From: Neospora caninum Liverpool
Taxonomy: Eukaryota; Apicomplexa; Conoidasida; Eucoccidiorida; Sarcocystidae
Assembly: GCF_000208865.1 (NCBI RefSeq)
Contig: NC_018393.1
Location: 3,242,714-3,306,713, forward strand
Reading direction: 5' to 3'
Length of the DNA stretch: 64,000 bases
The notes beneath the pieces are model-generated. The model saw only the letters and a program-made list of their open reading frames with translations. It ran no database searches and had not been told where the DNA came from. The translations under genes and the position numbers were made by a program. Below are positions 24,701 through 36,900 of the stretch, in pieces. Position 1 is the stretch's first letter; every line of letters starts with the position of its first letter.

Positions 24701-27252
24701 ACACGACGCCGCGTGCAGGCTACGGCAGCGAAAGGGTCCAAAACGGCGCAGCGTCTGTCGACGGGACGGGTCTCGGCGGCCAGTTCGCAGTGCCGGTGGA
24801 GAGCGAGTCCCCTTGGCATCCGACGTCCTGGTCTTGGGCCGGGGACAGATACTGCCCCGCGGCCGTCCAGTCGCCTTCTCAGCCGTGGGGCACAGAGATG
24901 GGAATGAAGCCCGGTGTACGGACACTGGAGCCAAGTCGGGACGTGGCGCCTGCGGAAAGGGAGAGCGGAAACGCAGCGAGTTGTAACGTGACGCCCGAGA
25001 ACTGGGCGAGCTTGGGTGCCGCGCCGGCGCCGCTCCTCTCGCAGCAGTCCGTCCCTTCCCCTGGCGAGGCTGTAGGGCTCTGTGACCAGGATCCGGCGGG
25101 TTTGCGTGCGGCCCCGCCGACGCTCGGCTGCACGTCACTCGACCCCACTGTCTGTGGAGCGCAGCGCGATATGGCTTTCGCGCCGTCCTCTCCGGCCGCT
25201 CCTGACGCCCCGTGGCCGAACGGCAGTGCTCACCGCGCCTTTCCGTATTTGCCCCACTGTGTCGGAGGGCCTCCTGGGACGCCGCTGCTTCGGACCTCGC
25301 CGGTCCCCTGTGGACTGGCGGGAGGCTCGTCAGCCTTCGAGTGCGCAGTTTCCTACCAAGTCCAAGAGACGCCACTCGCTCGCTCGCCAGAGACGGAGGA
25401 CTATCAGGAGCTCTCCCTGGAGGCAACGCGAGGGCCGAACCTGTTCACGCCTGTCTCCGTGCCTGTTCCTGGACCTGGTGAGGCAGCCTCGAAAGCCCCG
25501 CCCACCGCGTTCGCTGGCGCAACTTTGGCGAGCGCCGGGCGGCCTGGACGAGAAGGCGGCAAGACACTCGAGAGAAAAGCAGAGCCGGCAGAGAACGCGA
25601 GGGGGGCGGGGCCGGAGGACCGCGAGAGCATGTTGGACTTGTCAGACGCCAGGTGGAGAGACTTAAAGCGCCAGGGCTACTTTCGGCTGGGAGACAAAGG
25701 CCGGACGTCCATCAAGTCGCGCATCGCCAGGTAATACGAGTCTCCCACCTCGCACCTGGGTGCATGTGCGGCAGGCGGAACAGCGCACAACTGCGCAGCC
25801 GTGTTCGCGTTCGGCCACGCTATTGTAGCTCGCATCCAAAGTGGTGGGACAAGAGGAGCGGTGACAGGTTCGGCACAGAACATAGAGTTTCCAGCTGCCG
25901 GAATACGTGTAACGACTCCCGCTGGGTTCTGAGAATCTGTGCGGCGTCCCAAACGTCTCCGGAGGAGACCAGCGACCACGCACCCGCTTCGGCCTAACTG
26001 TTCTGTCTCGGTTTCGGGTCACGCGTGTGATGCATTCAGAGAGCTCCGCGCAAATCCGGAACTCCGTGCCCAGGCAGCTGCAGTCTCAGGCGTGCGCTCG
26101 GCGACGACGAAACAGCTGTACCAACTGGCGGAAGTAAGCGCAAGGAAGAGCAGGTAGAGCGCGTCAGTCGCTTGAACGGCAGGAAACCGAACACTGCTTG
26201 TCATGATATATTTAGGTTCGTCGTCGCCGGAGGTTTTGCGGACCTGGTTGTCTCCTGGCGGGGCCGGATGCTCCACCCGCCGATTGTGCTTTGTCGCGCT
26301 GTTCTCTGGATCTCTGCAGCTCTGCGGGTTCTACGACGTCCTCCCTCCTCAGTTTCAGCCCCCGTCGCGGCCGCTGTCCGACGCTTTGCACGGCGGTGTC
26401 TCGGAGGCATCGCAGCAGGCAACCGCGGGGTACTCGGTCCCTCCCCTGCATGCCGCGTCGCACCAGGACGGCCTCCAGAGGCTCCACGGCTCGCCGATGC
26501 ACCAGAGCCTAGACCGGGTTCAGCCTGCGGCCTTTCCCGAAAGTCGACTCTCGGAACGGAGCGAGGAGGCACTCGTGCCGCTGTGGCCCTCTTTCCCGTC
26601 GGGCCACGGACCGCTCCACGGCGCAGTCGAGGCTCACGGACTCCAAGCTGGAGGCGACGGGAGAGAGGCGCACGCCACTGGAGACGGCAGTGTCCCAGAG
26701 CGTTACTTCCGCTGTCTGGGGTCTGTGGGGCCGACCCACAGTCTCCCTGTGGACGAGCGAGGCGAAGGCTACGCGTACCCCTCCGGCTACGGCGACGCGC
26801 AGTTTCCCACGGAAGACCGCGAGGAGACCCAAGCCTGGAGGCTCCACCCCAGAGAGGACTGTCTTGCCGGCCTTGCGGCGGGCAGCTGCCACGGCGACGA
26901 AGGCAAAGAGCACGTGGGAGTCGACGGGAACTCGCTGGGGTTTCCCGCGGAGCGTTTCTGCTCCAGCCAGCCAAGAGTCGGTGAGCCGAGTCGACCGACC
27001 GACTTGCTGCGGCCGTCGCGCCCGTTCCAGTCCCCGGCGGCCGGCACGATGCGTCTCAGTGTGTCGCCGTCCCTGGGTCTGCCTTCGCCTCGCAATTCAG
27101 GCGCGCCGAGGTGTCTCGAGGCCTCCGTTTCGGCCGGCGTCGGGACCCAGTGTCTGTCGCCCCTGTCAGAAACGAGTCTCTGCAGCACCACGTACTCCAG
27201 TTGCCTGAGTCGCGCGACCAGCCGAAGCAGCCTCGGCCGGCGTGCTGGCTAG
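18757..27252 (+). CDS. giant low-complexity protein with an AT-hook, unknown function
   Basis: Three exons, 18757-25730, 26040-26133 and 26320-27252, encode about 2666 residues. The first exon alone is nearly 7 kb. The start ATG has a strong context (AACATGGCC); the open frame extends a little upstream only through a GTG. Most of the chain is Ser-, Pro-, Ala- and Gly-rich and looks disordered. A canonical AT-hook (KRGRPRK, about residues 713-719) suggests binding in the minor groove of AT-rich DNA. Near the end a compact segment (LDLSDARWRDLKRQGYFRLG, then KSRIARELRANPELRAQ, TTKQLYQLAELCGFYD) is assembled across both introns in perfect phase and reads like a small helical domain; I cannot name it. 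Nuclear or chromatin function is an inference from the hook alone. Confidence 0.72.
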
Positions 27253-30200
27253 ACGCAATGCAAACGCCGGGACGGAGAACCTAGCTGGGACATCGAGAGA
27301 TGGAAAGCCATCCCACCCGCATCTCGCTCTCCGATTTCCGTCTCCCCTCCGCTCTGGAGCGGCTTTGCTCTGCAGCGAGTGCGTCGCCACAAACTGCACT
27401 GAATGTTTGGCGGGTTGCGACACAGTGGACCACCGAGGCCGTTTCGCGGGTGTACGGCCAGGACACAGCAGTCGAACCCCCGCTTCCCGCGCCTTTTGAC
27501 GATTGTCGTTTTCGCGCCGCTTCGTACCATTTGCGTAGCGACCGCATTTCATCTGTGCTTTTCTGGTCCACGTCTGTCTCGCGGGAATGCAAGGGACCGA
27601 GGGCCTGCGGCAGGAGGAGAAGCAATGCATGCTCTTCCGCTTTTCGGGCATGTGGCCCACTGTAAGTGCGTTCGCTCTCGACTCTTCTGCGGTGCAAAAC
27701 GTTTCCCGAGAAGGACTCTGTGAGCGGCCAAATGGTGAAGTGACGAACCGCGCCAAGAATGCGTCTCCGGCCACGCACCCAGGGGCGAGGAGCGCGGTAA
27801 GGAGCAACGTTCAGGTTCGCCAGAGGGGTCAAGATGATCCGTCTCGTTGTGGCAAGCCTAAGCGAGTTGAATGTGAGCCGTTAACGGCTGCCAGCTCGAG
27901 TTCTGCCCCGGGCTGCGGTTCAGACGCTGCCGCGTTTCCACGTTACCCGCACGTTGATAGAACTGTGCCGTACGGCGTTTGGCGTGAACACGAGGATCGA
28001 TCGGTTGTTTTTGTGGCTTTCTGTTCGACTGTGAGCTGACGCGAGCGGGACCACTCGTTGCTTGACACGTACTGCCGGTGCGAGCACCAGCTTGTCTGCC
28101 TGGGGACGGCGGACTAGGCACTTTTTTCCAAAGTGCTGTATCAGTGGAAACGTGTGCTCTTGAGGGCTTCCCAGTGCTTCGCGGTTCAGTGCCGCACATG
28201 TGGAAGGCTGTGTGTCCACATTTCTCTCCCTCTGCTTGACCGACACTCTCCCCTGTGAGACACGACGACTCGCAGTGTTCGTAAGGGCGGTTGTCACCCT
28301 GTCAACGTGGCGTCTCTACCAGCTACGTAACTCCGGTGGAGAGCGACAGAAGTATTCGGCCGTTGCTTATCAATTTTTCAACCGAACATCTGTTCTTGTA
28401 TTCATAGTGCGTCTAGTTGGTTTCGTGCGGCGTTACACCCAAGCCGGCAAACTGTCGAGCTCACGCGGTGGAGAGTCTGCATTGCGCATTCCTGTTTGGT
28501 GATGCCGACAAACCTTGTAACTTTGGTTGTGCAGATATTTGCTCGATGGGCAAATCGTGCTGTTCCTTCCCTTAAGTTGTTCACGGAAAGGCAAAGCCTC
28601 TTCAACCCGGCGAGGCCCCCGTGCCACCGGAAAAAAGCTGATTCTTCTGCACGGCGTAGAACTTTTCCACTGCGCCTGACAGGGTCAGTGTCGAACTCGA
28701 TTATACACCTGTAGAGTCCACGTTCACGAGACGCGTCTTCAGGAACAACCGTTTGATCGCGTTGAACCAAACCCGACGCATGTTCACGAAGTTAAGCCAC
28801 GTTTAACTCTAAATCGGATGGTTGGCTACCGCTGAACACCCTGCTGGTCATCGGATGTGTCACAGAGCAGATCGCCCCCAAAACGAATTAAAAAACCCCG
28901 CGGCACCACGTAGCCCTGTCCCCCCCCCTCGCGGTCCGGAAACCAGCGCAGGGGCTTCGCGGGGGCAGTTCGATGGATACAGGCATCTCAAAGAAAAGAG
29001 GGGAAGACAAGCCTACGCCGATACAGAGATTTCTAGGTTACTACGCAAGGGGACCACACACACGATAGTCAGTGGGGCTCCCTCCCCTCTGTGCGTTCAA
29101 GGCTCAGAGAGATGCCTCCACGAACTAGACCACTGGGCCGTGCAGCAAAGGTTGACGCACGAACTCGCCGCGCTGAAGCTTGCAGAAAGAACTTGACTCG
29201 AGGCGAAAAAAGGAGACCTTCGCACGTTCGTATGCTTAAGTTCTCCTGCGAAATCGCCGCATCTGTGTGTGCAGTGACTTCATCGACGCGAGACACACGC
29301 GCGTCAGGGCGGCCAGCGCCTGGGTGCCCCGCGAGGGCGAGAGACTGAACACATAGCGTAGTGTAGTATATATCGAGAAGGGAGTGTTTTCCGAAAACCG
29401 TAACTACAGAGCCAGGTATCTGTCGTTTATCTCATGCAAATGGAGCACCGACAGGTCACCAAAGATAGCGGCGTTTTCTGCACGGATCCCAATTTTGTAC
29501 GAAATCGCAAACCTCTACGCCTGTAGGCCGTCGCGGAGAACCTGTGCGGCAGCTGTGTCACTCGTGAAAAGGCAGCCCGGTGGCATCGCCCTCGTAAAAG
29601 GCGTTCGGCGCGTTGTGCGGAAGGGCGGGCGCTGGAACGAAAAGTGTATTTTGTGATGGTCTTTCTCCACGCATTTCGTTTCCGGGCACACTTAGTTGAT
29701 AAATCGAGGAGGATTATTCCTGGAAAAAAGCGAGAAAGCCCTTCGGAAAGCGGACTGTGCCCGTCCCCCGTCCCCCGTGTGGCGCCTGACGTATCACGTT
29801 ACTCGAAAACCGGAGACAGAGAGAGGAGCGACCGTCGACCTGGTTGACAGTGTTTTCCGTCCGTGGGTCTTCGACTTGGTGAAGGATAAAGATCTGTGTT
29901 TTGAGAATTTTCTCTCGCGAGAAGACCGACACACATCTCGAGGCAGGGCGTTTGTGACTGACGGTGTAAAGAGCCCACCGTGACGCCTCCGTCTCGCTGG
30001 GAAACTTCTGAATTGTGGACCTTCTCCCGCCCTTGTGGCCTCGTTTTTTTCTTCCTCCTCGGTCACGAGGCATTAACGACGAACGTTTCCAGTTGTTCTC
30101 GGATGTCAGTCCCTCCATAGCACTAAGATAGCGACGAGATTCTCAGCAGGGGGCAAACAGGCCGAGTTCGTCTTTCCACAGCCCGGTTCCATTCATTTTT

Positions 30201-30277
30201 TTCTGTCTCCGTCAAACACTTTCCACAGTCTCTCTCAGAATTCCATCTCTTTTTCTCCGCAAAACCTTCCGGGAAAA
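27253..30277. other. spacer, no gene recognised
   Basis: It lies between two plus-strand genes and should hold the 3' UTR of the AT-hook gene and the promoter of the thioredoxin-like gene. Short frames only. Confidence 0.45.
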
Positions 30278-32135
30278 ATGGCGTTCACGTCCGCTCCCCT
30301 CAACCGGGTTCCCTCCCGTGTGTTGCCGTACGCGTTGTCTGGGGTGTATGTACACCCGAAGACCGTGTGTCGGCTGGTCGCCTCGCCTAGGCTGTCGTCA
30401 GTCTCGTCTTCGTCTTTGTTTTCCGCGCCGCTTTCCGGTCCGACTTCGCTCTCTTCTCTGTCTTCTTCTGCCTCGCATCCTGTTACTGCTTTTCCCCGCC
30501 ACTTTTCCTCCGCGATTCCGCCGGCCAACTCAGCAGCTTTGGCGGATCCGCTCCCTGCCACGCCTACACCGCCTGCCGTGTTTGAGTCCCTTTCTTCGTC
30601 GACTGCGTCGTCCTCTGGGGCTGTCTCCAGCGCCAAGGATGCGCGCAAAAATGTAGAGGAAATTGCCACCATGGAACGGTACGAAGCTGCGGTGTACGAC
30701 GAGAGCCACAAGAAACCGATCATCTGCCTCTTTTTCGCGCGCTTTTCGCTTCAGAGCAAAGTTCTTCTTCAGCCGTTCCTCGATTTCGCCGCGAGTGCCA
30801 GCAACAATGCAACTTTCTTCCTCGTCGACTGCGACCGCGTCCCCAGAGCTGCGTACCATGCACGGGTGAGGATCTGCAAAAGGTGAACGAAGATTTGCAG
30901 AGACTGGGCTAGAAGGAAGAGCCTGAAGAATAGCGACCGAGAAGGAACGGGCGACAAGACGGTGACAGAGAGTGAAAACATGCATACGACCCGAAAAGTT
31001 CAGAGGGGGGAGAGCAAGACGGAGATGCCGCGGCAGAGGTCCACAGAAATAAAACCCGAGAGGAAACAGAGAAAGAGGAACACATAGGGAAAAGTGTGAA
31101 GGGGGGAGACGGGCGAAACCCGACGAAAAGGAGGAGAGAGGGCTTGGGAAGAGAAGGCTGGAAATGCGAAGGAGTTGTCTTTTTGGGTTGTTCCGTTCAT
31201 CGTGCTCTCCACTTTCGCATTCTGCTTCGCAGTTTTCGTGTATCTTCAGCAGTAGCCGTTGATGCAGTCGGGTCTCCTTCCTAACGTGCACACAGCGTCT
31301 CCTACCCTCACTTTTTTCTCTGTCCTTCCCGTTTCTCTCTTCGGCCGCGTGGAAGACTGTGAACGATCTTTCTTCTCTTCGAAAAAGGCCTTTTTGCCCC
31401 CTCTTGTCCGCTCTTCTCTTCAGGTAGAGAATGTCCCAAGCATCGTCGTGATGAAGGGCGACGATGCGTTCCGCCAGACCATAACCGACGCGGTCGGCGT
31501 CAAGACAGTAAGTTTTCGATCATGGTTTCTACTTTTCTTTTCGACTCTGCCGTGCCCGTGTCTCTCCTGCCCCTCAGGGCGCAAAACAATCGCGACACGC
31601 GCCTCGTACGAGGATCCTGGGATAACGCCCTTCCGCAATCGATTGCGGCTGTAGAATCGTGGTCGTCTGAAAATGCGCGCGCCGCGCGTCCGATCTGAAG
31701 CGTATTCTGAGATGGATGCATCTGTCTATCCGGAGGTAACACATCTCCGTATTTACACATGTTCTACGCAAACACAGATAGGTTTTATGACTACCAACAG
31801 TTCCGTATATCCATATATATATGCCCATGTGTACGTAAGACATCCGCATAGGCTATAGACGTGTAGATGCTCTGGATGTGCTCATGCTTTCTTCCTCGTA
31901 CATGCCTTTCTCGTATACACACAAGTAGATCTCTATGTATGTCTATGTACCATATTTTTCCATTGCGTTGCAGGCTGGGGAGTTGATTCAGGAGGCGCGG
32001 GGTGCACTCGAACAGGTGGTCCGACTCGATCAGCTGGAGGGAGGCACGAAGCTGCAGCCAGGAGTCAGTTCGTACACGCACCACATCGGTGTCGACAATT
32101 TGAATGTGTATCGCAAGGGCTGGCCGGTGGCCTAA
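30278..32135 (+). CDS. thioredoxin-fold protein lacking CXXC, probably mitochondrial
   Basis: Exons 30278-30865, 31424-31507 and 31974-32135, all joined in phase 0; 277 residues. The first ~115 residues are Ser/Ala/Pro-rich with scattered Arg and include RHFSS, like a long mitochondrial presequence. The fold follows: KKPIICLFFARF, a helix, FFLVDCDRVPRAAYHARVEN, then VPSIVVMKGDDAF, which holds the cis-proline strand (VPSIVVMK) of thioredoxins. Where active thioredoxins have WCGPCK this protein has ARFSLQSK, so it should have no dithiol redox activity. The C-terminal ~55 residues are predicted helical and then polar, ending NVYRKGWPVA. The role is unknown; redox-dead thioredoxin folds often serve as structural subunits of mitochondrial complexes, which is an inference here. 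The start is in a good context (GAAAAATGG). Confidence 0.75.
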
Positions 32136-33901
32136 CTGAGAGTGTCGGAGTCGCTTTCGCTCTTCGCTGTCGTTCTGTGTCGTAAAATCGTGACTGGAAT
32201 GTCCTTCTCTTCCTGAGAGAAAGTTCATCGAACCCGGGTTCTTGACTGGACACGCGATGTATGGCAGATTTCCGCTGCGGTGTACATGCACCGTGCGCAA
32301 CCGCCAGCTCTTTTCCTGGTCTCCGGCTTTCCCGCAGTTCCTGTGCGGTCTCGCCTTCATGAGACTGTTCTTCCGAATTTAAGTCGCATCTGCTGTCTAC
32401 TTTTCGGGGATGCATTCGCTCAGTCGATGGCTGCCCCGAAGTCCTTCCCGCACGTGCGCGTGGCTCTTCCTAGCTCAGACCACGTTTTGGCTGAAGGATG
32501 AGAAATATAAATGCGGTGGTTACGTTAGAAATGGACGCATGTAGCACAGACAAGATGCATGCACCGATATATATGTATATATATACATACATATATACAG
32601 AGAGAGATAGCTAGATGGAGGTAGATAGGCTGTGCCCATCTGAGCGAAACTGGTCGGCGTACCCACGACAGAGGAATTAATGGAATGGTGACCAGAAGGT
32701 GCTTGCCATGTGTTATCGGCAGGTGAGAGTGGGTGTACAAAAACGCGTATCTCCATTCTTTTGAGCGGTTCTCTCCCTCGTGGCGCGCAAGCACAGACGC
32801 GAAGCACCGCCCTTGTTAACAAGTATCGAGAGCGTCGCAGTTGCCGTTAGCAGTCAGCGAGCAAACACGTCTAAAAACTTGAAAGCTGGAGACAGGTTGG
32901 GTGGGCCTCATCTCCAGGAAGGCCACTCGCGAGATCCGATGAGTTTATCGGGCCGATTTTGTGGGCGGGGACGATCGACTCGAGCGTGCAACTCAGCAAG
33001 TGTTGTAGATGCCGAGCGGGCGCGCGCGCGTCAGAAGCGGCTCCAAAAAGCTCCCACATGCAGATCGACGTCTCTTGCCACGTTTGTCTTCTCTTTTGCT
33101 CCTTTTTGCGTGCTCTCTCGTCCTGTGCTCTCGCTTTTTTTCTCTCTGTCTTCTCTCGTTTGCGCGCTTTCTCTTCCTCTGTTTGCTTTCTCGGCCTCTT
33201 CGTGCGTGCTCGCCCCTCCTAGTCCTCCTTCGCTCTTCAATTATCGGACCTAAACGGGGCGCACGCCGACATTGGCACGCGGCGAATGTCGAGATGTGGA
33301 AACGCCAGTTTAGACGGCGTGGTCGAGGCGTTTGCGCCACCGAGGGCGCGAGAAAAAGGGACGAAAACGAAATCCTGTTTATCGGTATTAATCTTTAGTT
33401 CGACAAGGGTAAGCGGAATTTTTTGAGTAGTGAGATGGGAAAATACAAAAAAGAAGATCAACAGCGGAATCTCGAATGATCGATATGTCTGTACATATCA
33501 ATGTATGTGTGGATATCTTTGTAAACTTTACGCCTGCAGCGACTAATAGATGCCTCTACATATGAGTGTCCTGCTACAGAGACACGTTAGAAGTGTAAGT
33601 CGAGACAGAAACCGAGTTGCAAAGTGCGTGGATGCACAATTTTGGTGCTTCCCATACTGTAAAGGGTTCGCGCATGTTCGGTACCGGGAATGTTCACGCT
33701 AGTTTATCGGATTGTCCAACATGTGACAAAAAAGAAAAAGCACAAGTGAAAACCGGGGAACAGAAAAGAACTGAAGCACCGCACAAACCTCACACCATGC
33801 ACCCTTCCCCTCTGTCCTTTGGGTCTCCATCCTCTCCCGCTCCGTCGCTGCTCGCTCTGTTTGTTCGTCTCCCTCGAGGAAGCGACGAGGGCTAAAGGCG
33901 G
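32136..33901. other. convergent spacer between thioredoxin-like and SNIP1 genes
   Basis: It contains the left arm of the inverted duplication and a long pyrimidine-rich stretch around 33065-33240. Both neighbouring genes end here, so it should hold both 3' UTRs. No gene seen. Confidence 0.5.
32156..32761 (+). repeat. inverted duplication, left arm (606 bp)
   Basis: This stretch is the reverse complement of 35751-36356; position x here pairs with 68512 minus x, with the same offset at both ends, so there is no net insertion or deletion. It starts 21 bp after the thioredoxin-like stop codon. Translated shadows of the two arms are identical wherever I compared them. Confidence 0.93.
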
Positions 33902-36900
33902 TCAGTCTGTCGACATTTGACCGTCGGCGTGTCTGGAATCCAGGAAGGAGTTGTAGCTGATATCCACTGCGACGCTTCCCGTATGGAGAAGAACGAAGTC
34001 GCGACTGCTTTTTCCAAATCGAAGCGTGTCTTGCTCTCTGAAAAACAAAAGTGAACGGCGCGTTTCACAGCCACGGGAGGTGGAGACTCAATCCCACGGG
34101 ACCGCTGCAATCCGCGTCACCAAATCACGAAAACGCGTTTGCCCGCCGGTCCGGATGCGCCCGTCGCCGAGTGTACACTCATCTCCCCCCGCCAGCATCG
34201 CTCAGAAACATAGAACGGAATCCGGTCAGACGACACTCTCGACTTGAAAAACCGAGTCAGACCCAATCCACTGACACCGGGAAATGCGTTAGAGCTAAAA
34301 ATCCCGTTAAACCCAACTGTGCTTGGGTTGGCATTATTCTCTCTGTTATGCGCTAAGGTTAACCGGGATGCCTCCTGAAAGAGTTCTGCGCTATCCTTGA
34401 AGAAATATCGCCTATTCTGTTTGCGCACACCTAGACACGCCCACTTCTGCGCAGCTGAGAGGAGCGAAAAACTGGGAGGGTATGCAAAGGCCGCACTCGC
34501 GAGAAGAAGCAAAATATGGGAGAATCAAGACAAACCGAAAGCGGACCTGAGTTGGTAGTAGCGACAGGTTTCGATTTTTTCGCCGTTCAGATACGTCCCG
34601 TTCGTGCTTTCAAGGTCGATGATGTAGGGACTGAAGCGCACACAGGAAAAACAGTCGATGGGAGAAAGCATTTACTGCGAAAAAACTCGGAACACGCTTC
34701 AGCGAGAAGTTGACGGAATGACCGGAAGACACTCGGTCGGCGCAAGAGAGCTTGGGAGACATACACGCAAGCAGAAAACGACACAGACAGTGAAGTCGAG
34801 AGACCCAGAAATAGAGCGACAGGTCGAGATCGAGCTAACGCGAAGTAAACGTGAAAAGATCGAAAGGCACGCAGGGGTAAGGACACAGAGAGAGGCAGGC
34901 AGGTGCAAACACACAGCTTCGTGGGGTAACTCTACATCACGACACAGACATACCCAGGAGGCGAAAAGAGACGCGTCAAGAGATACAAAGACAGGCACGC
35001 CAAAAACGCGGACTCCCCAATAGAAACATAACGGCCGACACCGACGCGCGCGAGTAGAGGAACAACGCACGCGCGAGCGAAAAAAGCTGTAGAGCCATAT
35101 TGCGGGCATTGAAAAAAGCAAAGACGTACACGCCCAAAAGCACGGATATCCAGCTGCGCAAGTAAACACAAAAAAATAAATACATCCGCGTTGTTCGTCG
35201 GAATGTGGATGTACCTCTACAAACATATAAATATGTATATGGTCTATGCCGTTTTCCCTGCTCACCTAACGTCCCCGAGTTTCTTTCGAAATTGCAAAAC
35301 TGCGTGCTGCTTGGAGATTGTCGGGTGCATGAGAAGAATGTCCGCAACCCGGTTGTCTTTCCCGAAAATGAAGGAGGATCGACGATGAAGGTGAAGCGTC
35401 TCTGGTGTCCACATGCAGGCCCAAAACACAAAGATTCACCCCCTGTTTGTGGAAAAAGAAAACTCCGAAAAGGCGCAGAAGGCGGAAGCAAACCCTCTTC
35501 TCCAGTTTCCCCCCGCACAGCCTACCAGGGACGCTCTCGCATGCCATCCAAACACACCCTGAAGATGGAGACCCTTTAACCAGACTCTCAAAGCGCGTAC
35601 GTTCCCCCTGAGCCATGCACTGTCAAGAGGGCAAGCAGCAAACTTTCTCCNNNNNNNNNNNNNNNNNNNNNNNNNNNNNNNNNNNNNNNNNNNNNNNNNN
35701 NNNNNNNNNNNNNNNNNNNNNNNNNNNNNNNNNNNNNNNNNNNNNNNNNNAAAGAATGGAGATACGCGTTTTTGTACACCCACTCTCACCTGCCGATAAC
35801 ACATGGCAAGCACCTTCTGGTCACCATTCCATTAATTCCTCTGTCGTGGGTACGCCGACCAGTTTCGCTCAGATGGGCACAGCCTATCTACCTCCATCTA
35901 GCTATCTCTCTCTGTATATATGTATGTATATATATACATATATATCGGTGCATGCATCTTGTCTGTGCTACATGCGTCCATTTCTAACGTAACCACCGCA
36001 TTTATATTTCTCATCCTTCAGCCAAAACGTGGTCTGAGCTAGGAAGAGCCACGCGCACGTGCGGGAAGGACTTCGGGGCAGCCATCGACTGAGCGAATGC
36101 ATCCCCGAAAAGTAGACAGCAGATGCGACTTAAATTCGGAAGAACAGTCTCATGAAGGCGAGACCGCACAGGAACTGCGGGAAAGCCGGAGACCAGGAAA
36201 AGAGCTGGCGGTTGCGCACGGTGCATGTACACCGCAGCGGAAATCTGCCATACATCGCGTGTCCAGTCAAGAACCCGGGTTCGATGAACTTTCTCTCAGG
36301 AAGAGAAGGACATTCCAGTCACGATTTTACGACACAGAACGACAGCGAAGAGCGAACCCCCCCCCCATTCGGCTTATCTATTCCACCGCCACGCCCATGT
36401 ATATATATATAAGATAAAATATATATACATATATATATACACACAGGTGCCTTGGAGCCGCCTACACTCATAAAAGATGGAGCGCTGTGGTGCAGCCAAC
36501 GACGCTACCTACGCGGCGAGCTGCTATGGTCTTGAACGTTCCTTTCCATTTGTCCAGCCTCCTCGCACACATATCGGTAGAAATGAGTACCTCTATATGG
36601 ATGTGAACCCATTTATGGACATGTCTATATCCGTGTGTACACTGACGTATGCAGATTTCTATAGATATATATACATTGGGATGCCCCTAATTCCCGCATG
36701 CTATCGAGTTTTTGTGGATCCTTAGCGCAGCGAAACCGTTCGAGGGAGTAAGACGGAAACGTTTCTCTGTACGGGAAAGACGCACTGTCCGGCGGTTGAG
36801 TCGCTGCCTCAGCTGCAGGCTTCGTTCGATCTTTCTTGAACATGTAGAGACGCCATTTCTTCGTGGGCATCGCAGCATCCGCCGGTTCTGTGTGCTGAAA

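Noticed and set aside
32280..32501. Identical 73-codon frames here and at 36011-36232
   Set aside because: They are identical only because they lie in the two arms of the inverted duplication; no motif, no codon bias.
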